Shown here: positions 34,301 through 43,168 of the stretch, piece after piece
Layout: every line of letters starts with the position of its first letter
Numbering within the stretch: position 1 is the stretch's first letter
Source: Ruoffia tabacinasalis
GTDB lineage: Bacteria > Bacillota > Bacilli > Lactobacillales > Aerococcaceae
Assembly: GCF_005864045.1 (NCBI RefSeq)
Contig: NZ_VBSP01000012.1
Coordinates: 1-55,144, forward strand
Reading direction: 5' to 3'
Length of the DNA stretch: 55,144 nucleotides
Notes under the pieces: model-generated
Told to the model about the DNA's origin: nothing
Seen by the model: the letters and a program-made list of their open reading frames with translations, nothing else
The model's database searches: none
Program-made: the position numbers and the translations under genes

Positions 34301-35077
34301 TTAATTTAATTCTTCTTTGCTGTCGGTTAAATCACCTGAGTGTTCGAGACTAAAGCCGAGATTCATCTCCGGTTGATCATCTTCATATCCTAGGTAAACA
34401 ATACCAAAATCTTTCAGTCTAGCAAATACCTCTCTAATTTCGCGTTCAAAGCGAGTAGAATTTACTTCTTCAGCAGCTACCCCAAGCGCCTCACAGCCTA
34501 AGCCTTTAGCAAGTAGTAAAGCTCGCGGAAGGTGATAGCCTTGCGTGACAATCACAACTTGGTCCAAACCAATCACTTCTTTTATTCGGTATAAACTTGC
34601 ATGTGTGGAATAACCTGCATGATCTAAATAAATTTGCTCACTTGGCACCCCTTTGTCGACTAGATATTGTTTCATAACGCCGACCTCATTGTAGTATTGG
34701 TCCGCATGATCTCCACTCATAATCAGCGGATTATCTAGATTCTCCAAATGAATTTCATATGCTTTATCTAAACGATTCGCTAATATTTGACTCGGGTATT
34801 CATTATTTACAACGCCCGCTCCAAGTACAAGGATTGGCACATCATCATTCATAGTTTGATTTATTTCGTTCGCATCGACGACATTCGAACTTGTTGAGAG
34901 AATAACAAACAAGTTAATTCCAATCACAGCTAGGGCAGCTAATGAAACAACGGTTAAAAGAAACTTGCCCACGCTTTTTATAATAAAACAAATAAAATTA
35001 ACAATAGTAACGATCGATATTCCCTCCCTTGAAATTTGACTGTTTAGTATATTACCAATCATTTTTAAGGGGTTCAA
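34301..35077 (-). CDS. YdcF/ElyC/SanA family (DUF218) membrane protein
   Basis: Up to 258 aa. One or two N-terminal membrane segments (FICFIIKSVGKFLL, LAALAVIGINLFVIL) and a C-terminal DUF218 domain with VLGAGVVNNEYPSQILANR, LIMSGDHADQYYNEV, TQGYHLPRALLLA. Relatives are linked to envelope integrity; the activity is unsettled. The start is uncertain: the outer TTG at 35077 has no ribosome binding site, while a strong AAGGGAGGG inside the frame (near codon 20) is followed only by non-standard start codons. Convergence or readthrough into the D-LDH unit cannot be judged. Confidence 0.8.
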   Translation of the reverse strand: MNPLKMIGNILNSQISREGISIVTIVNFICFIIKSVGKFLLTVVSLAALAVIGINLFVILSTSSNVVDANEINQTMNDDVPILVLGAGVVNNEYPSQILANRLDKAYEIHLENLDNPLIMSGDHADQYYNEVGVMKQYLVDKGVPSEQIYLDHAGYSTHASLYRIKEVIGLDQVVIVTQGYHLPRALLLAKGLGCEALGVAAEEVNSTRFEREIREVFARLKDFGIVYLGYEDDQPEMNLGFSLEHSGDLTDSKEELN

Positions 35078-35116
35078 TATATAACCGTTATATTTAATAA
35101 ATAATTATACTTTAAT

Positions 35117-35149
35117 AAAAAAACTACACTATCAAACGATAGTGCAGCT
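35117..35149 (-). terminator. Terminator of the branched-chain aminotransferase gene
   Basis: ACTACACTATC / GATAGTGCAGCT arms (35123-35133 with 35138-35149), followed on the minus strand by seven T. Confidence 0.85.
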
Positions 35150-35158
35150 TTAATAAAC

Positions 35159-36199
35159 TTATTTAGTTACATCGACGGTTTGAACCCAGCCTTCAGGTGC
35201 TTCAACGTCACCCTTTTGAATTCCTACTAATTCAGCATAAAGTTGTTGGGTAATTTCCCCTACTTTAACACCGTCTGTATAAGTATACTCTTTATCACCA
35301 TGCGTAATTGAACTGATTGGCGCAATGACCGCAGCTGTACCCATAGCTCCCGTTTCACTGAACTGGTCTAATTCATCCACATAAACATCGCCTTCGACAA
35401 CTTCTAAGTCTAAACGGTTTTCTGCTAACCAAATTAACGAACGTTTCGTAATACTTGGTAGAATCGATGGCGATTTAGGTGTGACAAATTTATTATCTTT
35501 TGTAATACCGAAGAAATTCGCAGAACCAACTTCTTCAATCTTCGTATGAGTCGCTGGATCTAAATAAATCGCGTCACTATACCCTTGGTCCTTCGCAAGT
35601 TTTCCTGGTAAGTAACTACTTGCATAGTTTCCACCAACTTTTTGTGCTCCCGTTCCTCTTGGTGCCGCACGGTCAAAATCACTCACTAAGAATTTAGACG
35701 GCGCCATTCCACCTTTAAAATACGGTCCCACAGGCGTCACAAAAACAGTGAATAAATATTCTTTTGCAGGTTGAACCCCAACTGTATCGCCGATTCCAAT
35801 TAATAATGGACGAATATATAAAGTCGCTCCACTTTCATAAGGAGGGACCCACTCTTCATTGGCACGTACAACTTCATGAATTGCGTTAATAAAATCTTCT
35901 TCTGGATACGCTGGCATTAGTAATTTTTCAGCTGAATCTATTAAACGTTGTGCATTTAATTCTGGACGGAATAATTGAATTTCGCCTGTTTTAGTGCGGT
36001 AAGCTTTCATTCCTTCAAAGGCTTGTTGTCCGTAATGAAGTGCTGTTGATGCTTCAGAGATGAAGACATTCTTTTCTGTTTCAATACGTCCTTCAGACCA
36101 CTCGCCATCTTTATAATATGCACGGAATTTTTTTCCCGTATCAATATATCCGAAGCCTAACTCGCCCCAATTAATCGTTTCTGGTGTTATCTTAGTCAA
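35159..36199 (-). CDS. ilvE: Branched-chain amino acid aminotransferase
   Basis: About 346 aa PLP enzyme of fold type IV interconverting Leu, Ile, Val and their 2-oxoacids. Motifs: LGFGYIDTG near the start, LHYGQQAFEGMKAYR, the cofactor lysine in GGNYASSYLPGKLAK, YLDPATHTKIEEVGSANFFGI and FSETGAMGTAAVI. This is the eukaryote/Firmicute type II BCAT. The ATG at 36208 directly abuts GGAAGG; a TTG at 36199 is 9 bases from it, gives MTKITPETINW, and is preferred. With the neighbouring hydroxyacid dehydrogenase and amino acid importer it suggests a local theme of amino acid catabolism. Confidence 0.93.
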   Translation of the reverse strand: MTKITPETINWGELGFGYIDTGKKFRAYYKDGEWSEGRIETEKNVFISEASTALHYGQQAFEGMKAYRTKTGEIQLFRPELNAQRLIDSAEKLLMPAYPEEDFINAIHEVVRANEEWVPPYESGATLYIRPLLIGIGDTVGVQPAKEYLFTVFVTPVGPYFKGGMAPSKFLVSDFDRAAPRGTGAQKVGGNYASSYLPGKLAKDQGYSDAIYLDPATHTKIEEVGSANFFGITKDNKFVTPKSPSILPSITKRSLIWLAENRLDLEVVEGDVYVDELDQFSETGAMGTAAVIAPISSITHGDKEYTYTDGVKVGEITQQLYAELVGIQKGDVEAPEGWVQTVDVTK

Positions 36200-36364
36200 A
36201 ACTCTCATCCTTCCAATAATAAAATCATAGTCATATACTACAACTTATTGATTAAAAAAGCTACAATTCTATGAGAAAACTATTTGAATTGTCTCATAAT
36301 ACTTTATTTATCCCTTATTTAACGTGTATTGCAATATACTTGTTATCTTTCTGTTATAGATTCA

Positions 36365-36373
36365 TGTTACAAT
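36365..36373 (+). promoter_or_regulatory. Extended -10 of the 36419 lipoprotein gene
   Basis: TGTTACAAT (TG-N-TACAAT), 45 bases before the start; no -35 match at 17 bp. Confidence 0.5.
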
Positions 36374-36418
36374 GCTTATACAATTTTACAAGAATATGCA
36401 TGTCGAAAGGAAATATAT

Positions 36419-37087
36419 ATGAAGAAACTTTTACTACTCACTCTACTTTTCACTTTAAGTGGGTGTAGTTACTTTACGAGTGAACCTGAAAGTGTCACGA
36501 CTCCAAATCAAGAAACGCAAACAGAAAGTCAAAGTGAGGAAGTTGCTCAAGAGGCAACTGAATCAACGCCAGCAAATAATACCTTTGACAATGTCTTTAA
36601 CGAAACAGTTATTGGACAAGATCGCTACCCTGCGACAACGTTACCTGATTCAATTCCCATTAGCGACTTACGTGTAGCCATCGATGAGTTCTACACAGAA
36701 GCGATGCCAGAAGACGAAAAAGAAATGAATTATGAAAAAATAGATCCTGAAACGATCGAAACACTTCAAGAAACATTCAGTGAAAATGAAGTCTACGAGC
36801 CCCTTGATATTACCGTGGACCAAATTTCGCTTGAATTAGGTGGCGAAACAAATTATATCGCGCGTATCGTTGTTGGTATGCCTTATGAAGAAGCTGAGGA
36901 TTTAATTGAGGAACATGATATTTTAGTCCTAAATGAAGCTCTCAGCCAATTAGAAAACCGTTTAGTACTCTTAGCTCATTACGATGGAGAGGCTGATACA
37001 TTAACGCCGTATCATTTAAATAATAGTACAACGAGTATCTTCTCGCTCGCAGATTCTGAAGGCGAAACTTCTTCAGATTCTGAATAA
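36419..37087 (+). CDS. Small lipoprotein of unknown function
   Basis: About 222 aa. N-terminal MKKLLLLTLLFTLSGCSYF is a clear type II signal with lipobox LSGC, the only one among the secreted proteins in this window. After a Thr/Glu-rich linker a folded part (about 55-205) of mixed charge follows, with no motif I recognise, and the end is Ser/Glu rich (EGETSSDSE). The ATG at 36419 is supported by AAAGGAA 8 bases upstream; the longer frame from 36329 has no such site and would destroy the signal peptide. Confidence 0.8.
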   Translation: MKKLLLLTLLFTLSGCSYFTSEPESVTTPNQETQTESQSEEVAQEATESTPANNTFDNVFNETVIGQDRYPATTLPDSIPISDLRVAIDEFYTEAMPEDEKEMNYEKIDPETIETLQETFSENEVYEPLDITVDQISLELGGETNYIARIVVGMPYEEAEDLIEEHDILVLNEALSQLENRLVLLAHYDGEADTLTPYHLNNSTTSIFSLADSEGETSSDSE

Positions 37088-37103
37088 TAATTTATGACAT
37101 AGT

Positions 37104-37140
37104 AAAAGCCCGTCACACTGTAAAAAGGTGACGGGCTTTT
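37104..37140. terminator. Bidirectional terminator between lipoprotein and rpoN genes
   Basis: Perfect 13-bp stem AAAAGCCCGTCAC / GTGACGGGCTTTT (37104-37116 with 37128-37140), T-rich on both sides. Confidence 0.92.
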
Positions 37141-37142
37141 GT

Positions 37143-38444
37143 TTATTTACCTAAACTTTTACGGTAATTTTTAACAATTTGTTGGCCTACTATGATTTTA
37201 TCTTCGAGTAAGATGCTTACGATTTCTTCATCCGTGAGCTCTCGATCAGAATCATCAATTATTTGGCTAATCGTATCTTTAATATAATTTGCAGACAATC
37301 CATCACGTGTTAGTGAACGGGATGTATTAATAAAGTCTGTAAAGGCTGAAACTTGCTTGTTAAATTCGATATTCTTATTCGATGCAATATGGTACACAAT
37401 CGGCTCAGGTAAGCGGGTTTCTTTCGCAATATCCTTCATCGATAACGTTGCCTTATATTCATCTTTCCCTAAGAAATAACGTTTATGTGCTTTAACCATA
37501 CACATGACCACTTCTAAGATGAGCTGTTCGCGAATACGCAAGTTATCTGCTAAGCGTTGGTAGCCTTCTTCATGCGGCTCAATATAATTATTCAGTTCTT
37601 CATCTTTTTTTGCAGCCATCTCATCAAAGTAAGTCTGATTAAAAGAAATTTTTGGATAGTATTGGCGGTTATAACGAATCTGTAAACCTTCACCGACCGG
37701 AGTAATTGTTACATCCGGAATCAAGTTAATCTTATCGACTTGATTAAATAAAGCAGCTGGGTTAGTACGCAATGTATGGAAGTAATTCACACTCTCCATA
37801 ATCTCATCATAAGAAATTTGCGTTTGAGCTTGAATCTCAGCGTAATCTTTGTCGCGTAACTCATCGAAAAACACTTCTAATAAGTAGTAAGCTACATTTG
37901 GCGCATGTAAATCTTGTTCTGTTTGTAACATCATCGATTCTTGTAGATCATAAGCACCTATACCAGCGGGCTCCAGTTGCTTAATTAACGTCACCGCATC
38001 TAATGTAACGATAACTGGCATATCGATTTTCTTGGCTAATTCATCTACCGTGTATGGCAAATAGCCTCTTTCATCTAAATGTTCAATCGCTTTAACCATC
38101 GCATCACGAATATCAGTATGGCGATATAACAAAATCTGCTCGAATAAATACGTATCTAAACTTTGGGCACTTTCCTTTAATTCTTCGGCTTGTTTCGTAC
38201 CTTCAAAGCGCTCAAAAGCAGGGATTTGTTGCTCAATACTATACTCTAAATCGATAAATGGATTATCTAATATCGCATCTTCTAAATAATAAGTTAATTG
38301 CTCAGCGTTTAAATCAAGTATATCTAATAATTGCGGATTACTCATAATGGCTGAATTTTTTAACCCTTCAAAGACTTTTACAGACTCATCCTCTTGAATG
38401 GTTATTTGATCTAATGGTTCTTTTTGAACGTCTCGTTCTTTCAT
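37143..38444 (-). CDS. rpoN: RNA polymerase sigma-54 factor with a divergent RpoN box
   Basis: 433 aa. N-terminal region I is recognisable (SNPQLLDILDLNAEQLTYYLEDAILDNPFIDL split over residues 34-66), then the core-binding region with HLDERGYLPYTVDEL and LEPAGIGAYDLQESM, and the C-terminal DNA-binding part with TDEEIVSILLEDKI. The RpoN box, normally ARRTVAKYRE, reads VGQQIVKNYRK here. The Arg pair that contacts the -24 GG is replaced by two Gln. Sigma-54 in this group typically serves PTS operons with LevR-type activators, none of which is in the window. GGAG precedes the ATG. Confidence 0.85.
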   Translation of the reverse strand: MKERDVQKEPLDQITIQEDESVKVFEGLKNSAIMSNPQLLDILDLNAEQLTYYLEDAILDNPFIDLEYSIEQQIPAFERFEGTKQAEELKESAQSLDTYLFEQILLYRHTDIRDAMVKAIEHLDERGYLPYTVDELAKKIDMPVIVTLDAVTLIKQLEPAGIGAYDLQESMMLQTEQDLHAPNVAYYLLEVFFDELRDKDYAEIQAQTQISYDEIMESVNYFHTLRTNPAALFNQVDKINLIPDVTITPVGEGLQIRYNRQYYPKISFNQTYFDEMAAKKDEELNNYIEPHEEGYQRLADNLRIREQLILEVVMCMVKAHKRYFLGKDEYKATLSMKDIAKETRLPEPIVYHIASNKNIEFNKQVSAFTDFINTSRSLTRDGLSANYIKDTISQIIDDSDRELTDEEIVSILLEDKIIVGQQIVKNYRKSLGK

Positions 38445-38563
38445 CTTGTCACTCCTCTCACTTATCTTCTCTTTAATATTATAGATTATTAAAGGGCTTT
38501 CGTCTATTATATCAATGCAGCCGTTGCATTTTCACAACGGATGCATTTAGATTATTTTATAAA

Positions 38564-39910
38564 TTATTCCGCAAAGAAACGGTGCTGGAAATCTAATTCC
38601 ATCGGTGTCACGAATTCATACCCTTGTTCAATTAATTCAGGGACGTAGCGCGCCACAGCATCAACGGTATATTGCGCAGTATCATGCATTAGAACGAGCA
38701 TATCATTCGATAAATTCGCCATCACATTCTGATAAATTAACTCCGCATCTTGAAGTTCCCAGTCTAAGGAATCCACATTCCAAATAATTGACGTCATATC
38801 TGAAAGTAGACGAACAACCCGAGGACCTCCCGCACCAAATGGCATTCGGTATAAGGTTGGTGCAACGCCCGTTGCATCCACAATTGATTCTTGCGTCCAT
38901 TCGATTTCCTGAATTACTTCTTCATCCGAAATCTGGCTGAAATCAGGATGTGAATAACTATGGTTCGCAATGATATGTCCTTCTTCAACTATGCGTCTTG
39001 CCATCTCAGGATGATCATCAACATAAGCCCCATAGACGAAGAATGTTGCTTTCACACCATTTTCTGCAAGTATCTCTAAGATTTGCGGGGTATATTCCAT
39101 ATTTGGTCCATCATCGAAAGTTAAAGCAATTTGAGGCGACGGATTGAGTGGTGTTCCTTTTAGTCGTTCACTCAGTACTGGGTTTGCGAAAATCGCATCC
39201 AAGGTTGGCTGCTCATAATTTCCGTAACTATGCCCGTTTATAATCGCCGCGACTAAATTATCCATTGATAGATGATATGACTCATAAGTTTGCGCCATAT
39301 ACGGCTGATCCGTAAAGTGACCTGCTTTATCGGTTAACTCATTAGCTAACTGAACAACTTCATATAAGTTACTACGAGTCACTGTTTCAATACTTGTAAA
39401 ATTCTCCAGCTCACTTCTTAATGCATCCATCTCTTGTAATTTTCCAGGGGCTTGATTTAATAAATCATTGCCTTTAGCCACATATTCATTCTCTTCATCT
39501 GGTAAAGCACTTTGAGTTTGAGCAATTAAATCAGGCGTAACTCCTTCTCTAACTAAAGGGACTTCATCCATTAAAGGATTCCCTGCGAATACCGGTGATA
39601 AGGCTTCTAAGACTTCAAACTGCGCTTGAGCTTCGTCAACTGTATTATTTAATTCTTCTCTTGAGTCTGAAGGTAGCTTATTGGCAGATATTTCTGCTTG
39701 CTGAATCTCCTCTTGGGTGACATCGGATCTTAATACTTGATTATTTTGATCCTCAAACAAGATACTAATATCTTCTTGGGCTGCTTGTAATCTCTCTTCT
39801 TCTGACGGATAGAAAGCACTATATAAAACAACCAATACTAAAAACATCCCAAGTACCGATAATAATATTTTTCCAACATCTGATTTGATAAACTCTGATA
39901 TAAATTTCAT
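38564..39910 (-). CDS. Membrane-anchored polysaccharide deacetylase (PgdA-like)
   Basis: About 448 aa. N-terminal membrane anchor (ILLSVLGMFLVLVVLYSAFY), a ~230-residue extracellular helical region, then a NodB domain: TFDDGPN (motif 1, catalytic Asp and metal Asp), HSYSHP (motif 2, metal His), RMPFGAGG (motif 3, RPPYG in most), VDSLDW (motif 4) and LVLMHD (motif 5). Such enzymes deacetylate peptidoglycan GlcNAc outside the cell and give lysozyme resistance. The ATG at 39910 has AAGGTAGG 13 bases upstream; the outer ATG at 39934 has none, so the start is tentative. Confidence 0.88.
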   Translation of the reverse strand: MKFISEFIKSDVGKILLSVLGMFLVLVVLYSAFYPSEEERLQAAQEDISILFEDQNNQVLRSDVTQEEIQQAEISANKLPSDSREELNNTVDEAQAQFEVLEALSPVFAGNPLMDEVPLVREGVTPDLIAQTQSALPDEENEYVAKGNDLLNQAPGKLQEMDALRSELENFTSIETVTRSNLYEVVQLANELTDKAGHFTDQPYMAQTYESYHLSMDNLVAAIINGHSYGNYEQPTLDAIFANPVLSERLKGTPLNPSPQIALTFDDGPNMEYTPQILEILAENGVKATFFVYGAYVDDHPEMARRIVEEGHIIANHSYSHPDFSQISDEEVIQEIEWTQESIVDATGVAPTLYRMPFGAGGPRVVRLLSDMTSIIWNVDSLDWELQDAELIYQNVMANLSNDMLVLMHDTAQYTVDAVARYVPELIEQGYEFVTPMELDFQHRFFAE

Positions 39911-39944
39911 TACAACAAGTAGACCTACCTTCATTTTTTACTTT

Positions 39945-40889
39945 TTATTCATTCTCCAAATACGTATTAAATGTATCTCCGTGTTCAAAATCTCCATATT
40001 CAAAGCCGCGCATAAACCAAGCTTGACGTTGCTCTGCTGATCCGTGAGTGAAACTATCTGGTACAACCCGACCGGTTGCCCGTTCTTGAATCGTATCGTC
40101 TCCAACCGCAAAAGCTGCTTGTAGGGCTTCATTAATATCCCCGGATTCTAACAAGCCTTCTTCTTGAGCATATTTAGCCCAAACTCCGGCAAAGTAATCC
40201 GCTTGTAATTCTAAACGCACATTTAGTTCATTTGCTTCTGTCTCTGACAATGTTTGTCTCACTTCGTTATATTCATCCATCACACCAATTTCATTTTGGA
40301 TATGATGACCAACCTCATGAGCAACAACATAGGCCATCGCAAAATCTCCTGGCGCCCCGTATTGTTGCGATAAATCACGCCAGAAAGATAAATCAATATA
40401 GACATTCGCATCGGCAGGGCAATAGAACGGACCTGCTTGAGAACTTCCAAAACCACAACCAGACGTTGCAGTCCCACCTTCATATATTACCATACCTGGC
40501 TCGTCATAAGTCATATTCTCAGTGGAAAATGACTCATTCCAAAAATCTTCTGTACTCGCTAATACAGAAGAGACAAAGTTAAACTCATCATCAGTGACGC
40601 CTGTCTCACTTTGTTGCGCCTCATTGTTCACTTGAATTTCATTTGTTGGTTGGTTCATATTGTTGCCACCAAGCAAATCACCAAAGCCACCTAAGGCGCC
40701 TCCACCTAAAACGGAGAATAGAATGACAGCAAGGACAACCCACTTACCTTTACCGGGTATTAGAAACAACAGATTTAATAATCCCCCACCCATCGATGAG
40801 CGCGAGCCGCCTCTGTTACGACCTGAACCGCCGGATTGTCCACGACGATCTTGAACATTTTTACTACGACGTAAATCTTCCCATTTCAT
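39945..40889 (-). CDS. Neutral zinc metallopeptidase, YpfJ family
   Basis: 314 aa. A basic, Gly/Arg-rich N-terminus (GQSGGSGRNRGGSRSSMGGG) is followed by one membrane segment (WVVLAVILFSVLGGG) and the YpfJ domain: GFGSSQAGPFYCPADANVYIDLSF split over 145-170, the metal site VVAHEVGHHIQ, ELQADYFAGVWA with the third ligand, and HGSAEQRQAWFMRG near the end. Members are annotated as metalloproteases of unknown substrate. GGAGG 8 bases before the ATG. The gene is 27 bp from the cardiolipin synthase gene upstream and likely co-transcribed. Confidence 0.92.
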   Translation of the reverse strand: MKWEDLRRSKNVQDRRGQSGGSGRNRGGSRSSMGGGLLNLLFLIPGKGKWVVLAVILFSVLGGGALGGFGDLLGGNNMNQPTNEIQVNNEAQQSETGVTDDEFNFVSSVLASTEDFWNESFSTENMTYDEPGMVIYEGGTATSGCGFGSSQAGPFYCPADANVYIDLSFWRDLSQQYGAPGDFAMAYVVAHEVGHHIQNEIGVMDEYNEVRQTLSETEANELNVRLELQADYFAGVWAKYAQEEGLLESGDINEALQAAFAVGDDTIQERATGRVVPDSFTHGSAEQRQAWFMRGFEYGDFEHGDTFNTYLENE

Positions 40890-40916
40890 AATTGTTCCTC
40901 CATTTTTTTGGTTTTT

Positions 40917-42476
40917 TTAAACAAATGGTGCTATAAGTCGAAGAACTGCGTCCCAAACACTACCAATGAGACCCACTTTAATATCTTGTAACTGGATACG
41001 TCTAGATTTCGCTTGAGAATCTAGAAAATCTTTACTAATATCTTCAATCACTGGGTGATAATAAAACATCGTGCTCGTTTCAAAGTGCAAATAAAGTGAC
41101 CGATAATCTAAATTAATCGTACCGACGGTCGCTACTTTATTATCTGAAACAAACGTTTTTGCATGCAAGAAGCCGGGTGTATATTCATAAATTTTAATCC
41201 CAGCTTTCATTAACGGTCTATAATATGAACGTGTCAGCCTAAATACCATCTTTTTGTCCGGAATGCCGGGTGTCATTAAACGAACATCCACCCCGCGCTT
41301 AGCGGCTAATTGCATCGCTGTTTGTAATTCATATGAAATGACGAGATACGGTGTATAAATATACACATAATCTTGGGCATTATTTAAAATTTCACGGTAG
41401 ACATTCTCCCCTACGGGTTCAACATCCAAAGGCGTATCTCCAAAAGGCTGAACAAAGCCCATCTCATTCATTGCTGCTTCATCTTCTTGTATTTCACGTG
41501 TTTCATTCATAATATGATCAATTCGAAATGGCTCATAGGATTCGTCCGTATAATAGAAAGAATTCCACATATTTAAGAATAAATTCGTTAAATTCCATGT
41601 CGCTGGCCCTTGAATTCGAACCATATTATCTTTCCAATAACCAAAGCGTTCCTTCACATTAATATATTCATCCGCAATATTTAAACCACCCGTATAACCA
41701 ATCTCACTATCAATAATGACAAACTTTCGGTGGTCACGCGTATTATATACCATTGAAATTAACGGTTTTACCGGATTAAATTTCAAGGCTTTAATACCTA
41801 ACTCTTCAAGTTGCTCATCAAAATCTTTAGGTAGACGTGTAATAGATCCAAAATCATCATATAAGAACCGAACATCGACACCTTCTTTGGCCTTTTCCTT
41901 TAATACTTCAAAAATCGAATCAAACATTACGCCTGTTTCTACGATGAAAAACTCAATAAAAATTGTACTCTTTGCTTGTTTCAAGTCATATATTAATGAT
42001 GACATCATCGATTCTCCATTCGGAAAATACTTTGCATCAGTATTTGTATACACCGGCATATGCGCATAATTGCTTATATATTGACTTAAAGCAGAAAGTC
42101 TTTTATCTTTCTTCTCTAAATATTCTTGCGCTGATGGAACCGATGTCATTTCTTTTGAATGCAGCTTTTGCAATAAATCCACGCTTCGACGCATCCAAAT
42201 TATTGGTCGCTTGTTACCTATCATTAAATACAGTATCCCACCAAATAAGGGGAATAATGTAATGGCAATGATCCAACTCATTCGATATGCTGGACTCTCA
42301 TCTTTATTCACTAGATACAAAACCATGATAATTGATGCAAAAGTGAAAGCAAACTGAATATAAGCTGAATAAGCAACAATATTGTTCATAATGATGACAA
42401 ACCACACAATCTGAACAATAAATGCCACTGCAAGAACTCCCACACGTTCTAGCGTTGACTTTTTCTCTGGTTTCAT
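40917..42476 (-). CDS. cls: Cardiolipin synthase
   Basis: About 519 aa membrane enzyme joining two phosphatidylglycerols to cardiolipin. Two N-terminal membrane helices, the Cls stretch PAYRMSWIIAITLFPLFGGI, then two phospholipase D sites: HRKFVIIDSEIGYTGG and HAKTFVSDNKVATVGT. The ATG at 42476 (MKPEKKS) lies 9 bases after GGAGGGG; the two earlier ATGs overlap that site. It leads a unit with the YpfJ protease. Confidence 0.95.
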   Translation of the reverse strand: MKPEKKSTLERVGVLAVAFIVQIVWFVIIMNNIVAYSAYIQFAFTFASIIMVLYLVNKDESPAYRMSWIIAITLFPLFGGILYLMIGNKRPIIWMRRSVDLLQKLHSKEMTSVPSAQEYLEKKDKRLSALSQYISNYAHMPVYTNTDAKYFPNGESMMSSLIYDLKQAKSTIFIEFFIVETGVMFDSIFEVLKEKAKEGVDVRFLYDDFGSITRLPKDFDEQLEELGIKALKFNPVKPLISMVYNTRDHRKFVIIDSEIGYTGGLNIADEYINVKERFGYWKDNMVRIQGPATWNLTNLFLNMWNSFYYTDESYEPFRIDHIMNETREIQEDEAAMNEMGFVQPFGDTPLDVEPVGENVYREILNNAQDYVYIYTPYLVISYELQTAMQLAAKRGVDVRLMTPGIPDKKMVFRLTRSYYRPLMKAGIKIYEYTPGFLHAKTFVSDNKVATVGTINLDYRSLYLHFETSTMFYYHPVIEDISKDFLDSQAKSRRIQLQDIKVGLIGSVWDAVLRLIAPFV

Positions 42477-42573
42477 TCTTTGCATCCCCTCCATAATACT
42501 TATTTTTAACTACTATTTATTATAGTAAATATTTTCTCATAAGACTATTAATCTATAGTATTATTTTGTTTTT

Positions 42574-42602
42574 TTGACTTTTTGTTCCTGATTTATCATA
42601 AT
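42574..42602 (+). promoter_or_regulatory. Promoter of the YaiI/YqxD gene
   Basis: TTGACT (42574-42579), 17-bp spacer, CATAAT (42597-42602). Confidence 0.75.
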
Positions 42603-42646
42603 ACTCATATGAAATTCAACTCTAAACTTAAGAAAGGAGTTCCATT

Positions 42647-43090
42647 ATGAAAATACTCATCGATGCAGATGCTAGTCCTATTAAAAACGAAGTCATCCAA
42701 CTAGCTGAAAAATTTCATCTCGAAGTTGTCATTGTCTCTAGTATATCTCATTATACCTTCGACACTTATCCAGACTTTGTCAAAGTCATCTATGTTGAGA
42801 CCGGTACAGACCGCGCTGACTTTAAAATCGTTCAACTTGCTCAGCCAGGAGACATCATCGTGACTCAAGATTACGGTCTTGCCTCATTATTACTGCCTAA
42901 GAAATGTCGCGTCATTCACCATAAAGCTTACGAATATACACAAGAAAATATCGATCTACTTTTACATCGCCGCCACTTTAGTGCGATGGAAAGACAAAGC
43001 GGTATCCGTACAAAAGGACCGAAAGCTTTTACAGATGCTGATCGCAAAAAGTTTTCACAATTTTTATTACATATTTTACAAAACTCATAA
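42647..43090 (+). CDS. YaiI/YqxD family (DUF188, UPF0178) protein
   Basis: 147 aa cytoplasmic protein. PIN-like fold signs: ILIDADASPIKNEV at the N-terminus, VETGTDRADFKIV, GDIIVTQDYGLASLLL and the C-terminal ERQSGIRTKGPKAFT, all typical of UPF0178. Conserved acidic residues suggest a nuclease-like site; no activity is firmly established. AAAGGAG precedes the ATG by 9 bases. Single gene, convergent with the TIM-barrel gene. Confidence 0.93.
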   Translation: MKILIDADASPIKNEVIQLAEKFHLEVVIVSSISHYTFDTYPDFVKVIYVETGTDRADFKIVQLAQPGDIIVTQDYGLASLLLPKKCRVIHHKAYEYTQENIDLLLHRRHFSAMERQSGIRTKGPKAFTDADRKKFSQFLLHILQNS

Positions 43091-43101
43091 AGGTAAATAT
43101 T

Positions 43102-43144
43102 AAAAAAAGAGCCAGAAGGTTGAGTGATTCTCAACCGCTTGCTC
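43102..43144 (-). terminator. Terminator of the TIM-barrel gene
   Basis: Stem GGTTGAG / CTCAACC (43118-43124 with 43130-43136) extended by outer GAGC / GCTC pairs; minus-strand T run at 43108-43102. Confidence 0.8.
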
Positions 43145-43168
43145 AATGTAATAATTTTGACTTCTAAT

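Noticed and set aside
36271-36468. 65-codon frame upstream of the lipoprotein gene
   Set aside because: No ribosome site, overlaps the lipoprotein start region in another frame, and its product shows no family feature.
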